Below are positions 44,335-53,790 of a DNA stretch of 64,000 bases, in pieces. The translations under genes and the position numbers were made by a program. The notes below the pieces were generated by a model. The model was not told the origin of the DNA and searched no databases. It saw nothing but the letters and a program-made list of their open reading frames with translations. The DNA comes from Bacteroidales bacterium F22 (GTDB lineage: Bacteria > Bacteroidota > Bacteroidia > Bacteroidales > Bacteroidaceae), in contig CP095414.1 of the NCBI GenBank assembly GCA_029541985.1, positions 2,701,001 through 2,765,000 of the forward strand. Direction: 5' to 3'. The number at the start of each line of letters is the position of its first letter. Position 1 is the stretch's first letter.

Positions 44335-46779
44335 ATGCATTTAAATTTATTCACACACTACAGACAATTTAGCGCAACGATTCAGCTTTTTAGAGCAGAT
44401 ATACAGCGTAAGAGCATAGGATGGCAGAGATGTTATCTTAGTTTTTCACATACCGTATCTAAGAGTAATTCTCTTTTGTACTTAGTCTTTTTTCTCAGTT
44501 TATCCTCTTTCTTTTTGAGTTCTTGTTCGACAACTAAATTTGTCCCCAAAGAGAGTTATTTACTCAATAGAGTGAAAATAAAGACCAATTGCAAAGAAGT
44601 TCCTAGTTCTGAATTAAGACCCTATCTCAAACAGACACCTAACTCCATGTGGTTCTCTCTTTTTCGGGCAGAACTCTATATCTACGATTTAGCAGGACGT
44701 GACTCATCTGCTTGGATTAATCGAATGTTGTGGAAAATAGGAGAAGAACCAGTATTGTATTCTCCGACCAAAGCGATTGATACTCAACGTTTTCTTCGTA
44801 AGATTATGCAGAGTAAAGGGTACATGCAATCTACTGTAAAAATCATTGAGAAGAAGAAAAGAAAGAAAATCAATGTTACCTTTTTGATTGATTCCAATGA
44901 GCCTTATCGAGTAGGGCATTTTAAACAACATATATCCGATTCTCGTATAGATACTCTTCTAAAAAAACTTCCTAAAAAGACGGACCTCAAACCAAACATG
45001 CGTCTTGATGCTATGGTTCTCGATGGACAAAGAGATCGTATAACGACTTTTTTACATAACAACGGATATTATGCTTTCAATAAAGATTATCTCCATTATG
45101 ATGTAGATACCATAAGTGGTAGTCACATCGTAGATTTAGATATTAACTTATTGCCCTACACGAGCAGAGATGGTAGTAAAGAGATTTCACACCCGCTCTA
45201 TTATATCGGGAGAATCTATTGTATTCCTGATTTTGATGTCTTATCTAGTCGTTCTGATTTTGACTTCTCAGATAGAGACTCCTTGCTCAATGATGGGATA
45301 ACAATACTCTTTAAGAAACAACTATCCATCCGACCGAATGTATTGACAAATAGTATCTTTTTACGTCAAGGAAACCTTTATGATTATCGTAAAATACAAA
45401 AGACCTATAGAGCATTTTCACGTATGGATGCATTGAAATATACCAATATAAAATTTAAGCAACGTACTTCAAATGATAGCTTGTTTCTTGATACCTATGT
45501 TTTACTTACTCGTTCACCAAATAAATCAGTAAGTGTAGAATTAGGTGGAACCAACTCTGCTGGAGATTTAGGAGCAGCTGTAGCTACTACCTTCCAACAT
45601 CGTAACCTCTTCCATGGTATGGAAAATTTATCGTTAAAATTTAGAGGCGCTTTCGAGGTTATTTCTGGCTTAGACCAACAAATATACCAAGGAGACACTT
45701 TTCAAGAATATAGTGCTGAGGCTGGTATCACTTTTCCTCGTTTTTTGATTCCATTTGCCACTGATCGTATGCGACATACCATAACAGCAAGTAGCGTGTT
45801 GTCAGCTAAGTATGATTTCCAATTGCGTCCTGAGTTTACGCGCAATGTTGCAGCCCTGACATGGGGGTATAAGTGGAGTGGACTGTCGGGAGTACAACAT
45901 CGTTTGAATCTTATCGATATTAATTATTTATATATGCCTTGGATATCGAGTTCGTTTAGAGAGAAATACTTAGATGATACTGACAATTCTATACTTGCTT
46001 ATAACTATGAAGACCGATTCCTATTTGGAATGCGTTATTCCTTACAATATAACAGTTTGAATCGTCTTCGAGGGATGCAGCGTAACAAACGTCAGTCCTA
46101 TTACTCCTTTCGCTTTGATTTTGAATCTGCAGGAAATTTGCTTTATGGACTATCTCGTTTGAGTAATCTCCCTCAGAATTCATCTTCAGAATATACTCTT
46201 TTAAATACTCCTTTTGCACAATATTTGAAGGGAGGAGTCAATTTTGCCATGAACCGTCTGATTGACCCTAATAATAGTATCGCATATCACTTTGTTGCTG
46301 GAGTAGCTTATCCCTATGGTAATGCCCAGATGATGCCATTTGAGAAACGTTATTTTTCAGGTGGTGCGAACAGTGTGCGAGGTTGGACGGTTAGAGGATT
46401 AGGCCCTGGCTCATTCAAAGGTGATGGGAATTTTATGAATCAAAGTGGGGATATCAAACTAGAAGGGAGTGTCGAACTGCGAACCAAACTCTTTTGGAAA
46501 TTACAAGGAGCCTTGTTTGTCGATGCAGGTAATACTTGGACTATTCGTAAATATGACTCACAAGAAGGAGGAGAATTTCGATTTAATCGTTTCTATAAGC
46601 AAATAGCAGTAGCTTATGGTACAGGATTGCGACTTGATTTTGATTTCTTTGTTATCCGATTTGATGCAGGAATGAAAGCCATTAATCCGATTGATAATGG
46701 TGAAATTAGATTTCCAATTAGTCAACCCAATTTATCCCGTGATTTAGCATTACATCTAGCTGTGGGGTATCCTTTCTAA
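44335..46779 (+). CDS. tamL: BamA/TamA-family outer-membrane lipoprotein TamL
   Basis: TamL is the Bacteroidota BamA-superfamily member that works with TamB in outer-membrane assembly. Up to 814 residues. Near residue 60 a signal segment ends in FFLSSCSTTKFVP, a lipobox followed by the STTKFVP stretch typical of TamL, so the mature protein begins there. POTRA-like domains follow (about 70-350), then the 16-strand barrel with the Omp85 signature region FSGGANSVRGWTVRGLGPGSF and FVDAGNTW, ending in LALHLAVGYPF. The first 40 residues before the hydrophobic segment are unusually long, so a downstream start is possible but no clear ATG intervenes. Single gene closed by a terminator. Confidence 0.9.
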   Translation: MHLNLFTHYRQFSATIQLFRADIQRKSIGWQRCYLSFSHTVSKSNSLLYLVFFLSLSSFFLSSCSTTKFVPKESYLLNRVKIKTNCKEVPSSELRPYLKQTPNSMWFSLFRAELYIYDLAGRDSSAWINRMLWKIGEEPVLYSPTKAIDTQRFLRKIMQSKGYMQSTVKIIEKKKRKKINVTFLIDSNEPYRVGHFKQHISDSRIDTLLKKLPKKTDLKPNMRLDAMVLDGQRDRITTFLHNNGYYAFNKDYLHYDVDTISGSHIVDLDINLLPYTSRDGSKEISHPLYYIGRIYCIPDFDVLSSRSDFDFSDRDSLLNDGITILFKKQLSIRPNVLTNSIFLRQGNLYDYRKIQKTYRAFSRMDALKYTNIKFKQRTSNDSLFLDTYVLLTRSPNKSVSVELGGTNSAGDLGAAVATTFQHRNLFHGMENLSLKFRGAFEVISGLDQQIYQGDTFQEYSAEAGITFPRFLIPFATDRMRHTITASSVLSAKYDFQLRPEFTRNVAALTWGYKWSGLSGVQHRLNLIDINYLYMPWISSSFREKYLDDTDNSILAYNYEDRFLFGMRYSLQYNSLNRLRGMQRNKRQSYYSFRFDFESAGNLLYGLSRLSNLPQNSSSEYTLLNTPFAQYLKGGVNFAMNRLIDPNNSIAYHFVAGVAYPYGNAQMMPFEKRYFSGGANSVRGWTVRGLGPGSFKGDGNFMNQSGDIKLEGSVELRTKLFWKLQGALFVDAGNTWTIRKYDSQEGGEFRFNRFYKQIAVAYGTGLRLDFDFFVIRFDAGMKAINPIDNGEIRFPISQPNLSRDLALHLAVGYPF

Positions 46780-46785
46780 AAGTAG

Positions 46786-46833
46786 AAACGATTCATAAAC
46801 GAATCCGAAGGATCTATTTATGAATCGTTTTTT
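46786..46833 (+). terminator. Terminator of tamL
   Basis: 14-bp perfect arms (46786-46799 and 46817-46830) and a T-run to 46833. Confidence 0.9.
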
Positions 46834-46877
46834 ATCTATAATCTATCTACAGACGAGGATTAAATACAACTACGAAC

Positions 46878-47444
46878 CTACTTCCTTGTGTTAAATTGGT
46901 TCATCGTAATCGTTACCCCAGACAGAACAAAACTTTTGATAATTTCTTCTGTACGCTCAAACAAAGGAGGCATCTGTTCTAATTGGTCCTTTGGAAATTT
47001 GTCTAACACAAAATCAATCTGTCCTCCTCTAGGAAAATCATTACCTAATCCGAAACGAAGACGACTATATTGCTGAGTACCCAATGTCTGAGCAATATGC
47101 TTCAGGCCATTATGTCCAGCATCACTCCCTTTTTGTTTTAATCTAATTGTCCCAAATGGAAGTGCTAGGTCATCAACAATAATCAAGACTCTTTCGAGAG
47201 GTATTTTGTGCAATTGCATATAGTATCTTACTGCATTTCCACTCAAATTCATGTAGGTAGATGGTTTTAATAAAACCAGTTCTTTGTTTTTGAGACGCAT
47301 AGTAGCAGTCGCTCCATAGCGTTTATTTTCAAAAACAATATTGGACGCCTTTGCAAAGGCGTCCAATACCATAAATCCTATATTGTGTCTGGTATCTCGG
47401 TATTCATCTCCGATGTTCCCGAGCCCTATAATCAAATATTTCAT
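46878..47444 (-). CDS. pth: Peptidyl-tRNA hydrolase
   Basis: Hydrolyses peptidyl-tRNA released from stalled ribosomes. 188 residues, normal length. [21 protein letters not shown] contains the conserved Asn and catalytic His (H20); [15 protein letters not shown] and [31 protein letters not shown] are the substrate-binding and active-site motifs, and [20 protein letters not shown] closes the C-terminal half. It follows rplY by 38 bp on the same strand, the common L25-pth arrangement, and shares its promoter. A weak 9-bp inverted repeat (47459-47480) lies between the two. Confidence 0.97.
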   Translation of the reverse strand: MKYLIIGLGNIGDEYRDTRHNIGFMVLDAFAKASNIVFENKRYGATATMRLKNKELVLLKPSTYMNLSGNAVRYYMQLHKIPLERVLIIVDDLALPFGTIRLKQKGSDAGHNGLKHIAQTLGTQQYSRLRFGLGNDFPRGGQIDFVLDKFPKDQLEQMPPLFERTEEIIKSFVLSGVTITMNQFNTRK

Positions 47445-47482
47445 TAGATTTGTTGAAGAGATTCTTATTGTTAAGAATCTAA

Positions 47483-48109
47483 TTATTCAGCTTCAGCTTC
47501 AGCTTCGGCAGCAGGGGCAGCTTCAGCTGTTTCAGCAGCACCTTGAGCAGCACGAGTTAATTTCACTGCACAAACGACAGCTTCTTTTGCAGTAGCTAAT
47601 TGAATCTTATCACCGAAGTCTAAGTCACCTACTTTAATTGTTTTACCAAGAGCAAGTTTAGTTACATCGATATTAAGACGCTCAGGTACATCACTGATAA
47701 GTGCTTTGATACGAATTCTACGCATCTGAAGAACTAATTTACCACCAGTACGTACACCTTCAGCAAGACCATTAAGTTTAACCGGAACTTGCATAGTAAT
47801 AGGAGTCTTATCATCAACTTCATAGAAGTCAACATGGATAGCGTTGTCCTTTACTGGGTGGAATTGTAAATCCTTGATGATACAAGTAGTTTCCTTACCA
47901 TCTAAATCTAGAGTGATTTGGAAAATCTCAGGAGTATAAATCAATTTGTCTAAGTCGCGACTCTCTACAGTGAAATGTACAGGATCTTTTTGGCCATAAA
48001 TGACACATGGAACTAGACCTTCTTTGCGAAGAGCTTTTAGATTACGACTTTGATCAGAAGAACGTTCTGCGATAGTACGAAGTGTACCTTTAATACTTTT
48101 TACTTTCAT
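47483..48109 (-). CDS. rplY: Ribosomal protein bL25 (Ctc type)
   Basis: Binds 5S rRNA in the large subunit. 208 residues in the long TL5/CTC form: N-terminal L25 domain (about 1-95, [34 protein letters not shown]) and a C-terminal beta domain with [21 protein letters not shown]. The extreme C-terminus is a low-complexity Ala/Glu tail ([12 protein letters not shown]) encoded by a short GCTTCA-type repeat, likely variable between strains. It has a full consensus promoter (48209-48240), a hairpin in its leader, and precedes pth. Confidence 0.97.
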   Translation of the reverse strand: MKVKSIKGTLRTIAERSSDQSRNLKALRKEGLVPCVIYGQKDPVHFTVESRDLDKLIYTPEIFQITLDLDGKETTCIIKDLQFHPVKDNAIHVDFYEVDDKTPITMQVPVKLNGLAEGVRTGGKLVLQMRRIRIKALISDVPERLNIDVTKLALGKTIKVGDLDFGDKIQLATAKEAVVCAVKLTRAAQGAAETAEAAPAAEAEAEAE

Positions 48110-48173
48110 GTTTAATAATTTTTTGTGTTACTCTTTAATTAAGTTCTCATGCTTAATCTCACCATCACACAGT

Positions 48174-48189
48174 GGGTAGACGACTACCC
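48174..48189 (-). promoter_or_regulatory. Leader hairpin of the rplY-pth mRNA
   Basis: GGGTAG/CTACCC with a 4-nt loop, within the roughly 95-nt 5' leader and about 65 nt before the rplY ATG. The strongest structure in the leader; it could be a regulatory site, but there is no T-run, so it is not a terminator. Confidence 0.5.
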
Positions 48190-48208
48190 GATGCTGAAAA
48201 AGCGAGTG

Positions 48209-48240
48209 CAAAGATAGATTATTTTTGTTTCTAAAACAAA
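48209..48240 (-). promoter_or_regulatory. Promoter of rplY-pth
   Basis: Minus strand: TTTG (48237-48240), 20-bp spacer, TATCTTTG (48209-48216). A perfect match to the Bacteroidota consensus, as expected for a ribosomal protein gene. Confidence 0.85.
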
Positions 48241-48284
48241 GAAAGCCCTCCATTTCTGATTGAAATTGTAGGTATTTGTCGTCT

Positions 48285-49124
48285 TTAAAGTAGTTTTCCG
48301 CAGTGATGACAGTAGATTGCCTCTTCAGACTGGGCTTTTGTATGACAATATTTGCATATCTTCTTCTTTGATTGTTTTCGTTGAGTGCTTTGGTAAGCAA
48401 TATCTGCAGAGACAATACCAGTGGGGACAGCAATGACTCCGAAGCCGAGAATCATGACGAAGCTAGCTACAAATTGTCCAAGAGGTGTCATAGGAGAAAT
48501 ATCTCCATACCCAACAGTGGTCAAGGTTACAATGGTCCAATAAATACTTTTGGGAATACTTGTAAATCCATGTTCAGGACCTTCGATGATATACATAAAT
48601 GTACCGATGATGATAACCAATATCAGCACGGCAGACAAGAAAACTGCTATCTTAGCTCGTGATGCCTTGAGTGATGAAAGTAAGATTTGACTTGCTTGAG
48701 TATATCGTGAGAGTTTCAATATCCTGAATATCCGAATTAATCTCATACTTCGAATCACCACAAGAGCTTTGGTTGTAACGAGAAACAAAGCAATAAACGA
48801 TGGCAATATAGATAGTAAATCGATAATTCCGAAGAAGCTAAAGATATAGTTCCATCGTTTGGGTGCTATCCATATTCGGATTATGTATTCAAGGGTAAAG
48901 AGTCCCGTGATACCCCATTCAAAGATATAAAAGATTTTCCCAAATTGATAGTCCACAGCTTTTACACTTTCTAACATTACCAAGACGATACTGAAAACAA
49001 TCAAAATAATCAAGACGATGTCGAATCCCCGTGCCATAGGAGTAGCTATACCAAAAACCACCTCACGCAGCCAATTGCGCAAGGTGGTTATAGTAGATTC
49101 ATGTGTCAATTTATTATTCCTCAT
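48285..49124 (-). CDS. Voltage-gated potassium channel with C-terminal zinc ribbon
   Basis: A 279-residue six-helix ion channel (ion_trans family). S1-S4 occupy about residues 25-150 with an S4 helix bearing regularly spaced arginines (VVIRSMRLIRIFRILKLSRY); the pore loop holds the potassium selectivity filter TVGYGD, followed by S6. The C-terminus, instead of a long regulatory domain, is a short zinc ribbon CKYCHTKAQSEEAIYCHHCGKLL with two CxxC pairs. It is 43 bp downstream of pflA on the same strand and may be part of that transcript. Potassium selectivity is predicted from the filter; gating is unknown. Confidence 0.92.
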   Translation of the reverse strand: MRNNKLTHESTITTLRNWLREVVFGIATPMARGFDIVLIILIVFSIVLVMLESVKAVDYQFGKIFYIFEWGITGLFTLEYIIRIWIAPKRWNYIFSFFGIIDLLSILPSFIALFLVTTKALVVIRSMRLIRIFRILKLSRYTQASQILLSSLKASRAKIAVFLSAVLILVIIIGTFMYIIEGPEHGFTSIPKSIYWTIVTLTTVGYGDISPMTPLGQFVASFVMILGFGVIAVPTGIVSADIAYQSTQRKQSKKKICKYCHTKAQSEEAIYCHHCGKLL

Positions 49125-49167
49125 GACACAAATTTATAAAAAATAATGATATAGAAGGTCTGTTTCT

Positions 49168-49914
49168 TTAATTCATTACCACATTATCCAATACCATATC
49201 AAATATTTGTTTTGCTTTATTGAGTTGTTCAGCAGTATTCTGTTTGACATCAGTAAGTTTATATGATTTACCCAAGCCTTCATACTTATGTACACCTAGT
49301 GTGTGGTAAGGTAATATTTCCAATCGTTGACGCATCTTCATCGGTTCGAGGAAATGAGCTAGTTGTAAGATATCTTGTTCATCATCACTATACCCAGGCA
49401 CCAGTACATAACGTACCCAGAAAGGATGCCCATGTGCTTCTAACCATTGAGCTAAGCGAAGTGTATTTCCATTCTGCCGTTCTGTGATGACAAGATGTCG
49501 TTCTGGGTTGATTTGTTTGATATCCAGCAGGACGAGGTCAACATAACTTAGAAGTATCTCTACATCCTCATTCCAAATGCTTCCATTAGTGTCTAGACAA
49601 ATATGTATACCTTCTTCTTTTAGTCGTTTACACAATGGAATCAATGCTTTGGCTTGTACCATCGGTTCTCCCCCTGAGAAGGTAATCCCCCCCTTTTTAC
49701 CAAAAAATGGTTTCTCACTGACAGCCATTTTTACGATATCCTCTATCTCTTTCTCTGTGCCCCCATCCATAGGAATCGTATCTACATTAGCACAATAAAG
49801 GCAACGAAAATTACATCCTTTGGTGAAGACAACGAGACGAAGGCCTGGGCCATCATAGGTGCCCAAGCTTTCGAAACTATGTACTCTCAATGGAGTATTT
49901 TTATGATTACTCAT
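49168..49914 (-). CDS. pflA: Pyruvate formate-lyase activating enzyme
   Basis: Radical-SAM enzyme that installs the glycyl radical in PflB. 248 residues. The CxxxCxxC cluster motif is CNFRCLYC, preceded by SFESLGTYDGPGLR, the family start. GGITFSGGEP, ICLDTNGS and LLDIKQINPERH are further motifs, and EILPYHTLGVHKYE is the C-terminal signature. It lies 12 bp downstream of pflB on the same strand, so enzyme and activator are cotranscribed. Confidence 0.97.
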   Translation of the reverse strand: MSNHKNTPLRVHSFESLGTYDGPGLRLVVFTKGCNFRCLYCANVDTIPMDGGTEKEIEDIVKMAVSEKPFFGKKGGITFSGGEPMVQAKALIPLCKRLKEEGIHICLDTNGSIWNEDVEILLSYVDLVLLDIKQINPERHLVITERQNGNTLRLAQWLEAHGHPFWVRYVLVPGYSDDEQDILQLAHFLEPMKMRQRLEILPYHTLGVHKYEGLGKSYKLTDVKQNTAEQLNKAKQIFDMVLDNVVMN

Positions 49915-49926
49915 CTATTAAAGACC

Positions 49927-52158
49927 TTAAGCCATTGTCTCGTGGAAGGAACGAGAAATAACCTCTAACTGATGTTCGCGGCTAAGTTCCACAAAATGCA
50001 CAGCATAGCCCGATACCCGGATAGTCAATTGAGGATAATTCTCAGGATGTTCCATGGCATCTTCAAGCATTTCACGGTCAAGTACATTGACGTTGAGATG
50101 ATGAGCTCCTTTGGTAAAATAACCATCCATCATCGTGACTAGATTTTCTATTCTATCCTCTTTGGAACCACCTAAAGACTTCGGTACGATGCTGAAAGTA
50201 TTTGAAATACCATCTTTGGCATCCTCATAATTCAATTTTGATACCGAAGAAAGAGAAGCGATAGCTCCATGACTATCACGTCCATGCATTGGATTGGCAC
50301 CTGGTGCAAAAGGGAATCCTTTTTCACGTCCATCAGGAGTAGCTCCAGTCTTCTTACCATACATTACGTTGGATGTAATTGTAAGGATAGAGAGAGTAGG
50401 GTTTGCATTCTTGTAGACAGGCAATTCTTTAAGCATGTTATTGAAGGTATGTGTCAATTCTACAGCAAGGGTATCTACACGGTCATCATCATTACCAAAG
50501 AATGGAAAGTCACCGTCGATATCGAAGCCTTCGGTCAAGCCGATATCATTTCGTTTAGCCGTCACCTTCGCATGTTTGATTGCTGAAAGTGAGTCTGCGG
50601 CGATAGACAATCCAGCTACTCCGTATGCTATGTTGACACGAGGATTAGTATCAACCAAAGCCATCATAGCCTTCTCATAATAATATTTATCATGCATAAA
50701 ATGAATGATATTCATCGCTTCATTATATACACGTGCTACTTCCTTAAGTACCTTTTTGTAGTTATGCATCACCTCATCAAAGTCAAGCACATCCCCTTTA
50801 AGAGGTTCGATTCCTTGAACCATCAATGTACCTGTATTTTCACAACGTCCTCCATTGATTGCTAGAAGCAATGCTTTGGCCAAGTTGCAACGAGCACCGA
50901 AGAATTGAATATGTTTACCAATCTCTTGGAAAGAGACACAACAAGCGATTCCATAATCATCAGCTTGACGAACTTTACGCATCAAATCATCATTCTCATA
51001 TTGGATAGAAGAGGTATCGATAGACACTTGTGCACAGAATTCCTTGAAACCTTCAGGGAGTTCTGGTGACCATAGTACTGTCAAGTTTGGCTCTGGGCTT
51101 GCTCCAAGATTGTACAATGTTTGTAAGAAACGGAATGAAGTCTTGGTTACCTTAGTACGTCCATCGTTGAAACGGCCACCCAATGCTTCTGTTACCCATG
51201 TAGGGTCACCAGCAAAAATGTCATTATATGCTTTCATACGAAGATGACGTACCATACGCAATTTGATAACGAATTGGTCAATTAATTCCTGAGCATATTC
51301 CTCAGTAATTAGTCCTTTGTCTAGTTCGTACTGGATGTAAATATCAAGAAATGAAGAGACGTTACCAAGAGACATTGCAGCTCCATCTTGTTCCTTTACA
51401 GCTGCAAGATAGCCCATATACACCCATTGAACTGCCTCTTGAGCAGTTGTGGCAGGGCGATTTAACTCTAGACCATAATAGTTACCCATGGTGATAATAT
51501 CCTTGAGTGCTTTGATTTGGTCCGATACTTCCTCACGAAGACGAATACGTTCGTCTGTCATAGGGCCTAACAATTGATTGAGATCTGCTTTCTTTTGTTC
51601 GATTAGGTAATCGACGCCATACAGAGCGATTCGACGATAATCACCGATGACACGACCGCGAGCATAATTATCAGGAAGTCCCGTAAGGAAGCCAAGTGAA
51701 CGGAACGAACGAATTTCTGGAGTATATACATCAAATACTCCTTCATTATGAGTTTTGCGATAGTGAGTAAAGATTTCTTCTACTTTCTCATCTACATTAT
51801 ATCCTAGTTCATTGCAAGCGCGTTTGACCACGTTGATTCCGCCAAAAGGTTTGATAGCTCGACGGAGCAATTCATCTGTTTGAAGTCCGACAATGAGTTC
51901 ATTTTCGCGATCAATATAACCTGCTTTATGAGAACTGATTGTTGAGATTGTTTGAGCATCAAGTGAACGAACGCCACCATTCGCACGTTCTTCTTTGATT
52001 GCTTTGAGGCATATATCCCATACTTTCTTAGTACGTTCAGATGCTCCAGTTAGAAAAGAGGCATCTCCCTGGTAAGGGGTGATGTTTAGTGACACAAAAT
52101 TGGCTACATTGATAGAGGTATTCCATAAGCCTTTGTTCATAATAGTCTTTAATTCCAT
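49927..52158 (-). CDS. pflB: Formate C-acetyltransferase (pyruvate formate-lyase)
   Basis: Splits pyruvate with CoA into acetyl-CoA and formate under anaerobic conditions through a glycyl radical. 743 residues. The catalytic cysteine pair is C406-C407 in YGIACCVS; the radical glycine is G717 in RVSGYAVHF near the C-terminus. Other family stretches: [40 protein letters not shown] and [22 protein letters not shown]. Oxygen would cleave it at the glycine. First gene of pflB-pflA (perhaps with the channel gene). Its upstream region has a minus-strand -7 box and two adjacent palindromes, one FNR-like. Confidence 0.97.
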   Translation of the reverse strand: MELKTIMNKGLWNTSINVANFVSLNITPYQGDASFLTGASERTKKVWDICLKAIKEERANGGVRSLDAQTISTISSHKAGYIDRENELIVGLQTDELLRRAIKPFGGINVVKRACNELGYNVDEKVEEIFTHYRKTHNEGVFDVYTPEIRSFRSLGFLTGLPDNYARGRVIGDYRRIALYGVDYLIEQKKADLNQLLGPMTDERIRLREEVSDQIKALKDIITMGNYYGLELNRPATTAQEAVQWVYMGYLAAVKEQDGAAMSLGNVSSFLDIYIQYELDKGLITEEYAQELIDQFVIKLRMVRHLRMKAYNDIFAGDPTWVTEALGGRFNDGRTKVTKTSFRFLQTLYNLGASPEPNLTVLWSPELPEGFKEFCAQVSIDTSSIQYENDDLMRKVRQADDYGIACCVSFQEIGKHIQFFGARCNLAKALLLAINGGRCENTGTLMVQGIEPLKGDVLDFDEVMHNYKKVLKEVARVYNEAMNIIHFMHDKYYYEKAMMALVDTNPRVNIAYGVAGLSIAADSLSAIKHAKVTAKRNDIGLTEGFDIDGDFPFFGNDDDRVDTLAVELTHTFNNMLKELPVYKNANPTLSILTITSNVMYGKKTGATPDGREKGFPFAPGANPMHGRDSHGAIASLSSVSKLNYEDAKDGISNTFSIVPKSLGGSKEDRIENLVTMMDGYFTKGAHHLNVNVLDREMLEDAMEHPENYPQLTIRVSGYAVHFVELSREHQLEVISRSFHETMA

Positions 52159-52218
52159 GTGGATAATTGTTTTTTATAAAGTTATTCTTGGAAATTTTTA
52201 TCACAATAAACGATGAAT

Positions 52219-52239
52219 GAGCATACCACTTGTATGCTC
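52219..52239 (-). promoter_or_regulatory. Leader hairpin of pflB
   Basis: GAGCATAC (52219-52226) and GTATGCTC (52232-52239) around a 5-nt loop, in the 5' leader about 60 nt before the pflB ATG and downstream of the -7 box. Confidence 0.5.
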
Positions 52240-52265
52240 TGATAGTCTCCTTTGTTTTAGGAGGG

Positions 52266-52273
52266 CAAAAGTA
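52266..52273 (-). promoter_or_regulatory. -7 promoter element of pflB
   Basis: TACTTTTG on the minus strand, exact TAnnTTTG match; the leader would be about 100 nt. No -33 TTTG at 19-21 bp, suggesting dependence on an activator. Confidence 0.6.
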
Positions 52274-52300
52274 GCATAAAACTTTAGGATGAACTCATTA

Positions 52301-52349
52301 CAAATAGAGAAAATTCTCTCTATTTGATTAATCTTGACCTAGGTCAAGA
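52301..52349. promoter_or_regulatory. Twin palindromes between pflB and sdaA, one FNR/CRP-like
   Basis: A perfect 10-bp inverted repeat CAAATAGAGA-N6-TCTCTATTTG (52301-52326) is followed after 5 bp by the perfect 18-bp palindrome TCTTGACCTAGGTCAAGA (52332-52349). The core TTGAC-N4-GTCAA matches the general form of CRP/FNR-family operators. It is centred about 80 bp upstream of the predicted pflB transcript start, and about 170 bp upstream of the sdaA start. Confidence 0.65.
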
Positions 52350-52483
52350 AATGACAAATTCCTCCTTTTTTTTATTAGATACTATTGCTCCTCTGAATTT
52401 ATTCTCTACCTTCCTTTTATACGTTGAACAACTCCCATATAAGGGCACTTCTACACCTTATATATAAAATATAATATGTGAAG

Positions 52484-52515
52484 TTTGGGATACCTTGTTA
52501 TTTGCTGTATATTTG
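52484..52515 (+). promoter_or_regulatory. Promoter of sdaA
   Basis: TTTG (52484-52487), 20-bp spacer, TATATTTG (52508-52515): a full consensus match. Leader of about 50 nt before the ATG at 52571. Confidence 0.8.
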
Positions 52516-52570
52516 CTGCCATTAATTTCAATTACATCGTACTAACCCCAACCCACTATATTCTTGTCAC

Positions 52571-53773
52571 ATGAAATCAATAAGAGAACTCTATCGCATA
52601 GGATTAGGCCCTTCAAGTAGTCATACGATGGGACCACGTTTTGCAGCAGAAAAATTTCTGGTGCGACATAAAGATGCAGCATCATTCACTGTCATATTGT
52701 ATGGTAGTTTGGCTGCTACTGGTAAAGGGCACATGACAGACGTAGCCATCGAAGATGTCTTGTCTACAGTTGCTCCTGTTACATTTGATTGGCGTCCTAC
52801 AGTATTTCTCCCTTTTCACCCAAATGGGATGACCTTTATAGCTTATGACCTATCAGGTCAAGCTCAAGAACAATGGACAATCTATAGTGTTGGTGGCGGT
52901 GCACTAGCTCAAGAAGGAACAGATATCGATACGATGACTCCAGATATCTATGAAATGGATATGGTCAAAGACATCATGCAATGGTGTACCGATAATGGCT
53001 GTTCTTATTGGGAATATGTCGAACAATGTGAAGGCTCTGAGATATGGGATTACTTAGATCAATGTTGGACAGTGATGAAGGAATCTATTATCAGAGGACT
53101 TGATAATGAATCAGTATTGCCAGGAAAACTCCATTTACCCCGCAAAGCAGCTAAATATTTTATAAAAGCTTCAGGGTATAAAGATAGTCTTCGTTCGCGT
53201 GGATTAGTCTTTGCTTATGCCTTAGCAGTAAGTGAAGAAAATGCTGCAGGAAGTACTATTGTGACGGCTCCAACTTGCGGTTCTAGTGGCGTGATGCCCG
53301 CAGTGCTCTATCATTTAGAACAAACCAGAAAATTCAGTAGAACACGTATCTTAAAAGCTTTGGCTACGGCAGGACTATTTGGCAATGTCGTTAAGTCACG
53401 AGCCTCTATCTCCGGAGCTGAGGTCGGTTGTCAAGGCGAAGTCGGTGTGGCTTGTGCGATGGCATCTGCCGCAGCTAATCAACTCTTCGGAGGCAGTTTT
53501 ACTCAGATTGAATATGCCGCAGAGATGGGGATGGAACACCACTTGGGCATGACATGTGACCCTGTGTGTGGATTGGTTCAAATCCCATGTATAGAGCGAA
53601 ATGCTTTTGCAGCTGTACGAGCTTTGGATGCTAATATCTACAGTGCATTTACCGATGGCGTACATCGTGTCTCTTTCGACCGTGTCGTCGATGTAATGAA
53701 ACAAACCGGTCATGATTTACCTTCTCTGTACAAAGAGACAAGTGAAGGTGGACTGGCCAAAGATTTTGAATAG
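52571..53773 (+). CDS. sdaA: L-serine ammonia-lyase, iron-sulfur dependent
   Basis: Deaminates serine to pyruvate and ammonia using a 4Fe-4S cluster; oxygen-sensitive. A 400-residue single-chain enzyme: beta domain first (GLGPSSSHTMGPRFAAE near residue 10), then the alpha domain with APTCGSSGVMPAVL and the cluster-binding CDPVCGLVQIPCIERN; these provide the cysteine ligands. Shorter than E. coli SdaA (454). Divergent from pflB, the enzyme that uses its product pyruvate; both sit around the same palindromic region. A DEAD-box helicase gene follows after 17 bp. Confidence 0.96.
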   Translation: MKSIRELYRIGLGPSSSHTMGPRFAAEKFLVRHKDAASFTVILYGSLAATGKGHMTDVAIEDVLSTVAPVTFDWRPTVFLPFHPNGMTFIAYDLSGQAQEQWTIYSVGGGALAQEGTDIDTMTPDIYEMDMVKDIMQWCTDNGCSYWEYVEQCEGSEIWDYLDQCWTVMKESIIRGLDNESVLPGKLHLPRKAAKYFIKASGYKDSLRSRGLVFAYALAVSEENAAGSTIVTAPTCGSSGVMPAVLYHLEQTRKFSRTRILKALATAGLFGNVVKSRASISGAEVGCQGEVGVACAMASAAANQLFGGSFTQIEYAAEMGMEHHLGMTCDPVCGLVQIPCIERNAFAAVRALDANIYSAFTDGVHRVSFDRVVDVMKQTGHDLPSLYKETSEGGLAKDFE

Positions 53774-53790
53774 AAATAATAAATAAACAA

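Noticed and set aside
47483-47530. Short GCTTCA-type tandem repeat at the rplY 3' end
   Set aside because: It only encodes the Ala/Glu tail of L25; not a mobile or regulatory repeat.
48128-48433. 101-residue minus-strand ORF covering the rplY promoter and leader
   Set aside because: It runs through the rplY promoter and overlaps the channel gene in another frame; no domain seen.
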